Shown one piece after another: positions 1 through 7,719 of a stretch of 64,000 bases of DNA. The stretch is from the NCBI RefSeq assembly GCF_002090055.1, contig NZ_BBRH01000014.1, positions 95,132-159,131 of the forward strand, written 5' to 3'. Every line of letters starts with the position of its first letter. Position 1 is the first letter of the stretch. The stretch is from Demequina sp. NBRC 110051. Its GTDB lineage: Bacteria > Actinomycetota > Actinomycetes > Actinomycetales > Demequinaceae. Position numbers and translations under genes: made by a program. The notes below the pieces were generated by a model that was not told where the DNA came from, ran no database searches, and saw only the letters and a program-made list of their open reading frames with translations.

Positions 1-1
1 C

Positions 2-256
2 GACTCCTACCGCAGCCTCTCCGGGCAGCGCGTCGCCAAAGCCACCAAGGGCGTCATGGCCGCGACACCGGGGACCTCGCAGCACGGCTGGGGCGCCGCG
101 ATCGATCTCAACTCGGGTGGCCTCCCGGGTGGATTCCGCGGCGAGGCCTACCGGTGGCTCGTCGACCAGGCGCCCGCGTACGGCTGGGAATTGCCCGCGT
201 GGGCGCGTCCGGGCGGACCGAAGCCCGAGCCGTGGCACCTCGAGCACCGGGGCTAG
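2..256 (+). CDS. VanY/M15-type D,D-carboxypeptidase, C-terminal fragment
   Basis: Only the last 84 residues are present; the reading frame enters from the left edge of the window. The fragment carries the two hallmark segments of M15 zinc peptidases: SQHGWGAAIDL, where the His and Asp are zinc ligands in the family, and EPWH close to the C-terminus, which holds the catalytic Glu and the third ligand. Members of this family trim the terminal D-Ala from peptidoglycan stem peptides outside the membrane. The signal peptide or anchor cannot be assessed because the N-terminus is missing. It converges on the transglutaminase gene, with 27 bases between the stop codons. Confidence 0.88.
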   Translation, partial: DSYRSLSGQRVAKATKGVMAATPGTSQHGWGAAIDLNSGGLPGGFRGEAYRWLVDQAPAYGWELPAWARPGGPKPEPWHLEHRG

Positions 257-283
257 GAGCACGGCGGCGAGGACTACCCCGGC

Positions 284-1120
284 TCAGGCGATCTGAGTCA
301 CCTTCACCGTGACGTCGAGATTCTCGGTGGTGCCCGCGACCACGCCAGACAGCGGGGGCACGTCGCGGTACTCGCGTCCGCGGCCCACGATCACGTGATG
401 GTCGCCCACCTCGCGGTCGTTGGTCGGATCGAAGCCGGTCCACTCCCCCGTCCACCACTCGACCCACGCGTGGCTCTCGCCCGCGACGGTCTCACCGATC
501 TCGGCGTCCCGCTTGGGGTGCAGGTAGCCCGAGACGTAGCGCGCGGGGATGCCCACCGAGCGCAGCGCACCGAGCGCGAGTTGGGCGAAGTCCTGACACA
601 CGCCCGAGCGGGCACCCCATGCCTCCGCGGCAGCGGTGTGGACGGTGGTGGCGCCGGGCACGTACTTCACCTCGGAATGCAGATACTCACACACCGCGCG
701 GGCCGTCGCCTCCGGGCCCAGCTTGTGCGAGGCCTCGCGCGCGAACTGCTCGAGATCCTCGGGCGGAGCCGTGGCATCGGAGTTCTCCAGGTACTCGCAC
801 AGCAGGTCCTGAAAACGCGGGCCTTGGAGCGCGTCCCATCCGGCCTTCTCGCCTCGGGGCACCTGGGTCGACACCTCGACCACGGACCTCGCGTCGACGG
901 TCAGCGCGCGGTGCGGCTGCAGGACCTCGAAGGTCGTGACGTCGCACTCCCAGTAGTCGCGGTAGGACGATCGCCACGTCACCGGGGAGATGTCGACCGC
1001 GGCATCCAAGACCCGCTGACGCGGCAGCCATGCGGGGGTGACCCTGGCCTCGTTGTAGGAGCTGGTGACGTCCGAGGCGTAGCGGAAGTGCGTACGGTGC
1101 TCGATGCGAAGGGTGGTCAC
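284..1120 (-). CDS. Transglutaminase-like cysteine protease-fold protein of the amidoligase cassette
   Basis: 278 residues. An N-terminal beta-rich region (about 1-90, bacterial transglutaminase N-domain) precedes a transglutaminase core with the expected triad: Cys in SGVCQDFA, His in ESHAWVEW and Asp in GFDPTN. I chose the GTG start at 1120 because it has an AGGAGG just upstream and forms a GTGA overlap with the stop of the alpha-E gene. The reading frame continues further 5', but only through that neighbour. In such cassettes the protein is predicted to cleave or form amide bonds in peptides made by the ATP-grasp partner; the substrate is unknown. No signal peptide is seen, so it is probably cytoplasmic. 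Confidence 0.9.
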   Translation of the reverse strand: MTTLRIEHRTHFRYASDVTSSYNEARVTPAWLPRQRVLDAAVDISPVTWRSSYRDYWECDVTTFEVLQPHRALTVDARSVVEVSTQVPRGEKAGWDALQGPRFQDLLCEYLENSDATAPPEDLEQFAREASHKLGPEATARAVCEYLHSEVKYVPGATTVHTAAAEAWGARSGVCQDFAQLALGALRSVGIPARYVSGYLHPKRDAEIGETVAGESHAWVEWWTGEWTGFDPTNDREVGDHHVIVGRGREYRDVPPLSGVVAGTTENLDVTVKVTQIA

Positions 1121-2040
1121 AATGCCTCCTGGTTCCACACGACGGTGGCGTCGGGCAGGAAGTAGCGGTCGCGGATGATGTCCGATGCCGTGGCGCACGC
1201 GCGCTGCACGGCCTGCATCTGGCCGGGAAGGTCGTCGAGGATCTCCCTGACCGGCGAGTACTCGAGGTTGGTGCGTGCCCGACCCAGCGCGAGTTGGGCG
1301 CGCCCGGCGAGGGTCCGCGAGCGCTCCGAGCCTTCGATATCGGTCAGGATCGACTCCGCCATCTCGAGGTTATAGGCGATCGAGCGCGGGAACAGGCGAT
1401 CCACCAGGAGGAATTCCGCGGCGCGTTCCTCGGTGACGAGGGCGCGCACGGTGCGCAAGTACGCCTCGTGGGCCGAGCAGGTGCGCAGCAGTGTGGTCCA
1501 GTTGACGCCCGTGGTGCCGTCGAGTGAGCGGGTCATGAGGAGGCGGGCGATCATGTCCGCGCGCTCCAGGGAGCGGCCCAGCTCGAGGAAGTGCCACGCG
1601 TCGTCGCGCGACGTGGTTGCCGAGGCGAGCCCCCGCACCACCGCGGTGCGCTCGCGCACCCACACGAAGTACTCGTGAGGACGAGCGGCCTGGCTCCAGC
1701 GCGACAGCTCCATCCTGGTGGTGTTGAGCGACTCCCACACCTCGGTGGAGATGACCTCGCGGGCCCGGCGTGCGTTCTCGCGGGCCGCGGTCAGCGACCC
1801 GGCGATCGAGGACGTGCGCTCCCGGTCGAAGGCCAGGCGCTGCAGGACGTCGGAGCGGGTGACCGGCGCCTCGGTGCCCGCACTCATGACGGTAAGGATC
1901 GAGGCATTCGCGCTGGGCTCGTCGACCCAGGGGTCCTCGAGCAGGACATTGAGGTGCACGTCGAGCAGGCGCGCGGTGTTGTCGGCGCGCTCGACATAGC
2001 GGCCAATCCAGAACAGCGACTCGGCGATGCGGCTCAGCAT
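1117..2040 (-). CDS. Alpha-E domain protein (DUF403)
   Basis: 307 residues, all-helical in character. It begins MLSRIAESLFWIGRYVERA, the signature start of alpha-E proteins (family-typical length about 310). Its biochemical role is not established. It is nearly always encoded beside a circularly permuted ATP-grasp protein and a transglutaminase, exactly as here, and is thought to be an accessory or substrate-holding subunit. It overlaps the ATP-grasp gene by 7 bases at its 5' end and the transglutaminase gene by 4 bases (GTGA) at its 3' end, so the three are surely co-translated. Confidence 0.92.
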   Translation of the reverse strand: MLSRIAESLFWIGRYVERADNTARLLDVHLNVLLEDPWVDEPSANASILTVMSAGTEAPVTRSDVLQRLAFDRERTSSIAGSLTAARENARRAREVISTEVWESLNTTRMELSRWSQAARPHEYFVWVRERTAVVRGLASATTSRDDAWHFLELGRSLERADMIARLLMTRSLDGTTGVNWTTLLRTCSAHEAYLRTVRALVTEERAAEFLLVDRLFPRSIAYNLEMAESILTDIEGSERSRTLAGRAQLALGRARTNLEYSPVREILDDLPGQMQAVQRACATASDIIRDRYFLPDATVVWNQEAL

Positions 2041-3659
2041 GATGCGCCCCCGTCCTCGCCCGGCTCGGCCGGTGGCTCACTGTGCTCCTCGCGCTGCTGT
2101 TGTTGCTGCTGCGCCTGCTGGCCCGCGACCACATCCTCGGGGTGGGCGGCCTGCGGCACGGCGTGCATGCCTCCGAACTCGACCTTCGACTCGGGCGCCT
2201 GGCGTGGTGCGCGGTCGCGCACGCCGCCAAGGACCCAGGTGTCCTTGGAGCCGCCGCCCTGGGACGAGTTCACGATGAGCTGACCGCGCTGGAGTGCCAC
2301 CCGGGTGAGCCCGCCGGGCAGCACCCACACGTCGTCGCCGTCGTTCACGGCGAAGGGGCGCAGGTCCACGTGACGCGGCTCGAGCCCGTCGTCGGTGAGG
2401 GTCGGCACCGTCGACAGTTGGATCACGGGCTGCGCGATCCAGCCGCGCGGGTCCTCGCTGATGCGGTCCTTGGCCTCGGCCAGCTCCGCTGCAGACGCCT
2501 TGGGGCCGATAAGCACGCCCTTGCCTCCCGCGCCGTCGACGGGCTTGACGACGAGCTCGTCGAGCCGGTCGAGCACCTCCTCGCGAGCGGCGGGCTCCTC
2601 GAGACGCCAGGTATCGACGTTGGGCAGGATCGGGTCCTCGTCGAGGTAGTAGCGCGTGAGGTCGGGCATGTACGTGTAGATGAGCTTGTCGTCGGCCACG
2701 CCGTTGCCGATCGCGTTGGCGATCGTGACGTTGCCCAGGCGCGCGGCGTTGACGAGCCCAGGCGAGCCCAGCGCCGAGTCGGGCCGGAACTGCACGGGGT
2801 CCAGGAAGTCGTCGTCCACGCGGCGGTAGATCACGTCGACGCGGCGGCGCCCGGCCGTGGTGCGCATGTAGACGCGGCCGTTGACCGTCTCAAGGTCGCG
2901 CCCCTCGACGAGCTCGACACCCATGGTGCGCGCCAGGAGCGAGTGCTCGTAGTACGCCGAGTTGTACACACCCGGGGTGAGCACCACGATCGTGGGGTCG
3001 TCGACGCCCTCGGGGGCGGACTTGGCGAGCGCCGAGCGCAGCCGTCGCGAGTACTCCAGCACGGGCCTAATCCCCATAGCGCCGAACATCTCGGGGAACA
3101 TCTGGCTCATGGCGCGGCGGTTCGACAACACGTAGCTCACGCCAGACGGCACGCGCACGTTGTCCTCAAGCACGCGCCAGATGCCGTGCTGGTCGCGCAC
3201 CAGGTCGATGCCGCCCACATGGACGCGCACGCCGTTGGCCGGCTCGATGCCCGCGACCTGGCGGTAGTAGTACTGGCTCGACGCGATGAGGCGGCGCGGC
3301 ACCAGGCCATCCGTCACGCAGCGCTGGGAGCCATACACGTCCGCGAGGAACGCCTCGAGGGTGCGCACGCGTTGGGCCACGCCGGGCGAGATGATGTCCC
3401 ACTCGTCCGAGCCGACCACGCGCGGCACGAGGTCCAGCGGGAAGGGCCGCTCCTCGCCCGCATGGTCGAAGGTGACGCCCTGCGCGAGGTAGGTCGACGC
3501 GAGCGCCTCCGCCTTCGAGTACAGGTCGTCCCCGCTCATGCGTTCGAGTTCGGCGTAGACCCGCCGATACGGCTCGCGGACCTTGCCGTCCACGTCCATC
3601 GCCTCGTCCCACGCCGCGGCGGGCGTGTAGCCGCTCCAGGGTGTCGCCGCATCGCTCAT
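2034..3659 (-). CDS. Circularly permuted ATP-grasp amidoligase
   Basis: 541 residues. The diagnostic blocks of DUF404/DUF407 circularly permuted ATP-grasp proteins are present: DLVPRVV near residue 75, the VVKPVDGAGGKGVL nucleotide-binding loop near residue 370, and HVDLRPF followed by VNSSQGGGSKDTWVLG near residues 440-490. The family is predicted to ligate amino acids or peptides through acyl-phosphates (Iyer and Aravind's amidoligase analysis). The last 50 residues are unusual: a glutamine-rich run (about eight Gln in ten residues) followed by an acidic, proline-rich end, which looks disordered. It is the first gene of the three-gene unit and has a leaderless-type promoter. Confidence 0.92.
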   Translation of the reverse strand: MSDAATPWSGYTPAAAWDEAMDVDGKVREPYRRVYAELERMSGDDLYSKAEALASTYLAQGVTFDHAGEERPFPLDLVPRVVGSDEWDIISPGVAQRVRTLEAFLADVYGSQRCVTDGLVPRRLIASSQYYYRQVAGIEPANGVRVHVGGIDLVRDQHGIWRVLEDNVRVPSGVSYVLSNRRAMSQMFPEMFGAMGIRPVLEYSRRLRSALAKSAPEGVDDPTIVVLTPGVYNSAYYEHSLLARTMGVELVEGRDLETVNGRVYMRTTAGRRRVDVIYRRVDDDFLDPVQFRPDSALGSPGLVNAARLGNVTIANAIGNGVADDKLIYTYMPDLTRYYLDEDPILPNVDTWRLEEPAAREEVLDRLDELVVKPVDGAGGKGVLIGPKASAAELAEAKDRISEDPRGWIAQPVIQLSTVPTLTDDGLEPRHVDLRPFAVNDGDDVWVLPGGLTRVALQRGQLIVNSSQGGGSKDTWVLGGVRDRAPRQAPESKVEFGGMHAVPQAAHPEDVVAGQQAQQQQQQREEHSEPPAEPGEDGGASC

Positions 3660-3665
3660 GGGCCC

Positions 3666-3671
3666 ACGTTA
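3666..3671 (-). promoter_or_regulatory. Leaderless -10 element (TAACGT) of the ATP-grasp cassette
   Basis: On the minus strand TAACGT is followed by six bases (GGGCCC) and then the ATG at 3659. This fits the TAnnnT-N6/7-start pattern of actinobacterial leaderless transcripts, and no Shine-Dalgarno sequence is visible. Confidence 0.5.
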
Positions 3672-3770
3672 ACCAGGAATCATGTCTACCGCGTGGCAAT
3701 AGTGTGTCGCGGCGATTGCGCGGCGCCGATGCCGTGGCTGGCTTTCCTTCCCCGGCCGGGTCGCGCTCAC

Positions 3771-3776
3771 TACAGT
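3771..3776 (+). promoter_or_regulatory. Leaderless -10 element (TACAGT) of the PH-domain gene
   Basis: TACAGT lies seven bases before the ATG at 3784. This spacing supports ATG 3784 over the in-frame GTG at 3775, which would start inside the -10 element. No ribosome binding site is seen. Confidence 0.5.
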
Positions 3777-3783
3777 GAGCGTT

Positions 3784-4320
3784 ATGGGATACCCGCGTGG
3801 ATTGCTGGCCGCCGATGAGGAGGTCGTCGTCGACCGCCACCCGCACTGGAAGGCGCTGTTCTGGCCCGTCGTGGTGTCGGTCCTCGCGATCGCGGCCGTC
3901 ATCGCCATCGCCTGGTGGGTGTCGACCACTGAGTGGAGCGACACGACCCGCACGTGGGTGGGCGTGGTGACGGGCGCTCTGTTCGCCATCCTCGTGGGCT
4001 GGCTGGCCGTCGCGCCGTGGATTCGCTGGCGCACCACCCACTTCGTCGTCACCGACAGGCGCGTCATCTACCGCACAGGTGTCTTCACCAAGAGCGGCAT
4101 CGACATCCCGCTGCAGCGCGTCAACACCGTCCAATTCCGTCACGGCCTGATCGACAGGCTGTTTCGCACCGGCACGCTCATCATCGAGTCAGCCTCCGAT
4201 GACCCCCTCGAGTTCGACGACATCCCGGACGTCGAGAAGGTCCATGCACTGCTGTACAACGAGGTCTTCGACTCCCTCGACGGCGACAACGACCCCACGC
4301 CGGGACCGTCCGCCACCTAG
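3784..4320 (+). CDS. PH-domain (bPH2/YdbT-type) membrane protein
   Basis: 178 residues. Two hydrophobic helices (about residues 25-46 and 60-80) are followed by a bacterial PH-like domain: THFVVTDRRVIYRTGVFTK, then IPLQRVNTVQFRHGLIDRLF and GTLIIESASDD. This is the classic DUF304 pattern with its aromatic and arginine-rich strands. The C-terminal 30 residues are acidic and proline-rich. Members sit in the cytoplasmic membrane with the PH domain inside; a specific function is not known. It diverges from the ATP-grasp cassette across 124 bases. Confidence 0.88.
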   Translation: MGYPRGLLAADEEVVVDRHPHWKALFWPVVVSVLAIAAVIAIAWWVSTTEWSDTTRTWVGVVTGALFAILVGWLAVAPWIRWRTTHFVVTDRRVIYRTGVFTKSGIDIPLQRVNTVQFRHGLIDRLFRTGTLIIESASDDPLEFDDIPDVEKVHALLYNEVFDSLDGDNDPTPGPSAT

Positions 4321-4405
4321 CCACCTAGCCGCCTCGCGGACGAGCCTCACGGCCGAGGGCGTGCGGCCGCGAAATGCCCGCAACACGGGCGTCGAGCGAG
4401 GCGCC

Positions 4406-4411
4406 TAGACT
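4406..4411 (+). promoter_or_regulatory. Candidate -10 element (TAGACT) of the moaBEA operon
   Basis: TAGACT sits 28 bases upstream of the moaB ATG at 4440, leaving room for a short leader that carries the clear GGAGG ribosome binding site at about 4431-4435. Confidence 0.35.
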
Positions 4412-4439
4412 GGCCCGCACCCCGACGTTTGGAGGGCCG

Positions 4440-4937
4440 ATGCCTCACGACCTTACGGGCGTGACGGTCGCCGTGATCACGGTGTCCGACCGCCGCAGCG
4501 CGGGCGCCGCGACCGATACCGCGGGCCCCGCCATCGCCGCCATTGTGCGCGACGCCGGCGCCGCGGTTGTCGCGACGGTGGTGCCCGACGGCGTCGCGTC
4601 CGTCCGCGACGCGATCCTCGATGCCCGCACCGACGGCGCCCGGGTCATCATCACCACCGGAGGCACAGGTGTCGCTCCGCGCGACCTCACCCCCGAGGCC
4701 ACCGCGGGAGTGCTCGAGCGCGAGATCCCCGGCATCCCCGAGATGCTGCGTCGCGAGGGCGCCGCATCCACGCCGATGGCGGCCGTCAGCCGCGGCCTCG
4801 CGGGCGTGACCGCGGGGCCCGACCGCGCGCTCGTCATCAACCTTCCGGGTTCGGAGGGCGCCGCCCGCGACGGCGCCACCGCCCTGATGCCGATCCTCGG
4901 CCACCTGGTGGGCCAACTCGATGGGCGCGACCATTGA
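4440..4937 (+). CDS. moaB: Molybdenum cofactor biosynthesis protein MoaB/MogA family
   Basis: 165 residues covering the whole MoaB/MogA fold. It starts VAVITVSDRRSAGAATDTAGP, has the substrate-binding TTGGTGVAPRDLTPEA block near residue 78, and ends with VINLPGSEGAARD. These proteins adenylylate molybdopterin before molybdate insertion. ATG 4440 is preferred because GGAGG lies five bases upstream; the frame extends 5' but without a ribosome binding site. It is the first gene of moaB-moaE-moaA, and its TGA overlaps the moaE start (TTGA). Confidence 0.93.
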   Translation: MPHDLTGVTVAVITVSDRRSAGAATDTAGPAIAAIVRDAGAAVVATVVPDGVASVRDAILDARTDGARVIITTGGTGVAPRDLTPEATAGVLEREIPGIPEMLRREGAASTPMAAVSRGLAGVTAGPDRALVINLPGSEGAARDGATALMPILGHLVGQLDGRDH

Positions 4938-5347
4938 TCGCGCGCATCACGGCCCAGCCGCTCGACCTCATGGCGCACATCGCGGCGGTCAGTACCAGCG
5001 CCGATGGCGCCGTGGCGACCTTCGTAGGCCTGGTGCGCGACCACGACCCCTCGGTCGAGGGCGAAGTCGTCGCGCTCGACTATTCGGCGCACCCCGACGC
5101 CGAATCCGTGCTCTCCGCCATCGCGTCCGCCATCACCGCGGAGGGTGATGTGCGAGCGGCGGTCAGCCACCGCATCGGCCACTGTGACGTCGGTGAGGCC
5201 GCCATCGTGGCGGCGGTGTCCTCCGCCCACCGGGCACGCGCCTTCGAGGCCTGCCGCGAGCTCGTCGAGCGAGTGAAGGCCGAGGCCCCCATCTGGAAGC
5301 GCGAGATCCTCGCGGATGGCACACACACGTGGGTGGGGATGTCATGA
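4934..5347 (+). CDS. moaE: Molybdopterin synthase catalytic subunit MoaE
   Basis: 137 residues with the MoaE landmarks: GAVATFVGLVRDHD near residue 25, LDYSAHPDAE, HRIGHCDVGEAAIVAAVSSAHR near residue 81, and the catalytic lysine region VKAEAPIWKREIL near the end. With MoaD-thiocarboxylate it converts cyclic pyranopterin phosphate to molybdopterin. It uses a TTG start inside a TTGA overlap with moaB and ends in an ATGA overlap with moaA, so translation is coupled on both sides. Its partner MoaD is encoded 4.6 kb away on the other strand. Confidence 0.94.
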   Translation: MIARITAQPLDLMAHIAAVSTSADGAVATFVGLVRDHDPSVEGEVVALDYSAHPDAESVLSAIASAITAEGDVRAAVSHRIGHCDVGEAAIVAAVSSAHRARAFEACRELVERVKAEAPIWKREILADGTHTWVGMS

Positions 5348-6345
5348 CGCACGCCGGACTGATCGATCGCTTTGGACGCGTCCACCGCGACCTCAGGATC
5401 TCGCTCACCGATCGGTGCTCGCTCAGGTGCACCTACTGCATGCCGGCCGACGGGGTGCCGTGGCTGCAGCGCGACACCATGCTCAGCACCGACGAGCTGG
5501 TGCGGGTCGCGCGCGTGGCCGTCGAGATGGGCATCGAGGAAATCCGGCTCACCGGCGGCGAGCCCCTTCTGCGCGCCGACGTGGTCGATGTGGTCGACCG
5601 GCTCGCGCACCTCGACGGTCCGGCCGGGCACCCCGAGATCTCGCTCACCACGAACGCGTTGCGCCTGCCGCAGCTCGCCTCGCAGCTGGTCGACGCGGGC
5701 CTCACGCGCGTCAACGTGTCTCTCGACACGCTGCGGCGGGACCGGTTCATCGAACTAACCCGCCGTGACAAGCTCGTCGAGACCCTTGCGGGCATCGCGG
5801 CGGCCGAGGCCGCCGGGCTCGCCCCGATCAAGATCAACGCCGTCGCGATGCGCGGCGTCAACGACGACGAGGTCGTAGACCTCACGCAGTTCTGCGTGGA
5901 CCACGGCTACCAGATGCGCTTCATCGAGCAGATGCCGCTCGACGGCGGGCACACGTGGGACCGCCATCAGATGGTCACCGGGGAGGAGATCCTCGCGGCG
6001 CTGCGAGCGCGCTGGACCCTCACCGAGCGCGACGATCGGGGCGCCGCTCCCGCCCAGGTGTGGGACATCGCGGGGACTGACGCCTCGGTGGGAGTCATCG
6101 CGTCCGTGACCGCGCCGTTTTGCGGAACGTGCGACCGGGTCCGGCTCACGGCCGACGGACAGCTCCGGGCATGCCTGTTCGCGCGCGAGGAATCCGACCT
6201 CCGAGGGCTCCTTCGCGGGGGCTGCACCGACGAGGTCCTTGCGGACGCGATCGCCGCGAACCTGCGACTGAAGAAGCCCGGCCACGACATCGACGATCCT
6301 GGCTTCCTGCAGCCGGACCGGCCGATGAGCGCGATCGGCGGCTGA
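5344..6345 (+). CDS. moaA: GTP 3',8-cyclase MoaA (radical SAM)
   Basis: 333 residues. The N-terminal radical-SAM cluster motif CSLRCTYC is at about 23-30, followed by the SAM-binding GGEPLLR. The C-terminal second [4Fe-4S] site is CGTCDRVRLTADGQLRACLF near 258-277. The chain ends in the di-glycine (SAIGG) needed for activity in MoaA. It catalyses the first step of Moco synthesis, from GTP. ATG 5344 overlaps the moaE stop (ATGA). A stem-loop 12 bases after the stop probably ends this operon. Confidence 0.96.
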   Translation: MTHAGLIDRFGRVHRDLRISLTDRCSLRCTYCMPADGVPWLQRDTMLSTDELVRVARVAVEMGIEEIRLTGGEPLLRADVVDVVDRLAHLDGPAGHPEISLTTNALRLPQLASQLVDAGLTRVNVSLDTLRRDRFIELTRRDKLVETLAGIAAAEAAGLAPIKINAVAMRGVNDDEVVDLTQFCVDHGYQMRFIEQMPLDGGHTWDRHQMVTGEEILAALRARWTLTERDDRGAAPAQVWDIAGTDASVGVIASVTAPFCGTCDRVRLTADGQLRACLFAREESDLRGLLRGGCTDEVLADAIAANLRLKKPGHDIDDPGFLQPDRPMSAIGG

Positions 6346-6356
6346 GCGCCGCCCCT

Positions 6357-6380
6357 TCCCCGTGGTGGCGCAGACGGGGA
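6357..6380 (+). terminator. Stem-loop after moaA
   Basis: The arms TCCCCGT (6357-6363) and ACGGGGA (6374-6380) flank a 10-base loop directly downstream of the moaA stop. There is no U-tract, as is common in high-GC actinobacteria. Confidence 0.45.
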
Positions 6381-6453
6381 CATTACCGCCACGCAATCCG
6401 CTTTCGTGGCACACATGAGGACATCTGCGCCTGTGGTGGGCGGGGTTTCCGGC

Positions 6454-6483
6454 TTGTTTCACACGCAGATGCGGCACTAGCGT
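6454..6483 (+). promoter_or_regulatory. Leaderless promoter of the molybdenum regulator/modABC operon
   Basis: A TTGTTT -35-like box (6454-6459), an 18-base spacer and the -10 TAGCGT (6478-6483) are followed by seven bases and the ATG at 6491. There is no Shine-Dalgarno sequence. The promoter lies between the arms of the 13-bp dyad. Confidence 0.55.
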
Positions 6484-6504
6484 CGCTCTCATGCCGCATC
6501 TGCG
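6464..6504. promoter_or_regulatory. Operator-like perfect 13-bp inverted repeat over promoter and start codon
   Basis: CGCAGATGCGGCA (6464-6476) and its exact complement TGCCGCATCTGCG (6492-6504) are separated by 15 bases holding the -10 box and the first base of the start codon. A further half-like CATCTGCG occurs at 6422-6429. If the transcript starts at the ATG, only one arm is transcribed, so this must act as DNA and not as an RNA hairpin. Autoregulation by the HTH-Mop protein is the simplest reading. Confidence 0.6.
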
Positions 6505-6904
6505 AATCAGTGAAGCCGCGTCCCTTCTCGGCGTCTCGGACGACACTGTGCGTCGATGGATCGATGCGGCCGGGGTCGCCACCGTCAAGGACGGCGCGGG
6601 ACGACTCCTCGTCGACGGCGTGGACGTCGCCAGCTACGCCAGCCAACGCGCCGCGGAGCACACCACGAGCCGTGACGACGCCAGCGTCTCCCGCTCGGCC
6701 CGCAACCAGTTCGTCGGCATCGTCACGCGCGTGGTGGCGGACACCGTCATGGCCCAGGTGGAGTTGCAATGCGGCCCCCACCGCGTGGTCTCGCTCATGA
6801 GCACCGAGGCCGTACAGGACCTGGGCCTCGAGCCCGGCGTCGTCGCCACCGCCGTCGTGAAGGCCACCACCGTGATCGTCGAGCGCCCGCGAGGTGCGGC
6901 ATGA
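6491..6904 (+). CDS. HTH-Mop (molbindin-type) molybdate-responsive regulator
   Basis: 137 residues in two parts. Residues 1-50 form a MerR/excisionase-like helix-turn-helix (LRISEAASLLGVSDDTVRRW). Residues 70-132 form a Mop/TOBE domain (RNQFVGIVTRVVADTVMAQVEL and later TEAVQDLGLEPGVVATAVVKA), which in ModE and molbindins holds molybdate. It is the first gene of the unit ending in modABC and overlaps modA (ATGA), so a molybdate sensor that controls its own transporter is the natural role. It differs from E. coli ModE, which has a different winged-helix domain and a tandem Mop pair. Confidence 0.85.
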   Translation: MPHLRISEAASLLGVSDDTVRRWIDAAGVATVKDGAGRLLVDGVDVASYASQRAAEHTTSRDDASVSRSARNQFVGIVTRVVADTVMAQVELQCGPHRVVSLMSTEAVQDLGLEPGVVATAVVKATTVIVERPRGAA

Positions 6905-7719
6905 CTCGCGTGTTGAAGCACCCGCACGGCTCGCGCATGCGTGCACGCGCGAGCGCGTGTGTGCGGGCACTCGTGCGCGGGAGCGTCGCCATGCTCGCGC
7001 TCGCGGCGGCGGGATGCGCGGTCGACGACACCAGCGACGACGTGCTTATCGTGCACGCCGCCGCCTCGCTCACGGACGTGATGGACGTCATCGCCGCGGA
7101 CTTCGAGGCCAACAACCCCGGCGTCGACGTGCAGATCAATGTGGGCGGCTCCTCCGCCCTCGCCTCCCAGATCGTGGAGGGTGCACCGGGGGACGTCTTT
7201 GCCTCGGCCGACCTCGCCCAGATGGGTGTCGTGCACGACGCCGGGCTCGCTCCACACCCCCTGGCCTTCGCGACAAACACCCTCACCATCGCGGTGGCGC
7301 CCGGCAATCCCCGTGGCTTCGCCGGGCTGGCTGACCTCACCGATCCCTCGCTCGACGTGGTGGTCTGTGCCGCTCCGGTTCCCTGCGGCGAGGTCGCGCT
7401 CGCCGTGGAGAAGGCCGCGGGCGTGGACATTCAACCCGTGAGCGAAGAGCTGTCGGTGACGGAGGTTCTCGCCAAGGTCACCTCGGGCCAGGCCGATCCC
7501 GGACTCGTCTACGTCACCGACATCGCCAGGTCGAAAGGTGAAGCCGAGGAGGTCCCGCTCGGCGGCGACGAGTCCGTCGCGATCGCCGCGGGCACCCAAT
7601 ATCCGATCGCCTCTCTCACCACCGCCACCGATCCCATCGTGGCCGATGCGTTCGTGGGCTTCGTCCTATCCGACAGCGGGCAGAGCGCGCTGGAGAACGC
7701 GGGATTCGGCTCCCCATGA
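6901..7719 (+). CDS. modA: Molybdate ABC transporter substrate-binding lipoprotein ModA
   Basis: 272 residues. A long basic N-terminus leads into a hydrophobic stretch ending in the lipobox LAAAGC (Cys at about 39), so the mature protein is lipid-anchored outside the membrane. The ModA core follows: [24 protein letters not shown], then [23 protein letters not shown] and [16 protein letters not shown] 6901 overlaps the upstream stop (ATGA). An internal Met at residue 13 would give a more usual signal peptide length, so the start is slightly uncertain. Confidence 0.93.
   Translation: MTRVLKHPHGSRMRARASACVRALVRGSVAMLALAAAGCAVDDTSDDVLIVHAAASLTDVMDVIAADFEANNPGVDVQINVGGSSALASQIVEGAPGDVFASADLAQMGVVHDAGLAPHPLAFATNTLTIAVAPGNPRGFAGLADLTDPSLDVVVCAAPVPCGEVALAVEKAAGVDIQPVSEELSVTEVLAKVTSGQADPGLVYVTDIARSKGEAEEVPLGGDESVAIAAGTQYPIASLTTATDPIVADAFVGFVLSDSGQSALENAGFGSP

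Noticed and set aside
2082..3818. Plus-strand 578-codon open frame
   Set aside because: It is antisense to the ATP-grasp gene, rich in His/Val/Arg as expected of a GC-rich shadow frame, and has no recognisable domain.
6346..6490. Molybdenum cofactor riboswitch upstream of the mod operon
   Set aside because: I see only a simple stem-loop and the DNA dyad, and the transcript appears leaderless, so there is no room for a riboswitch.
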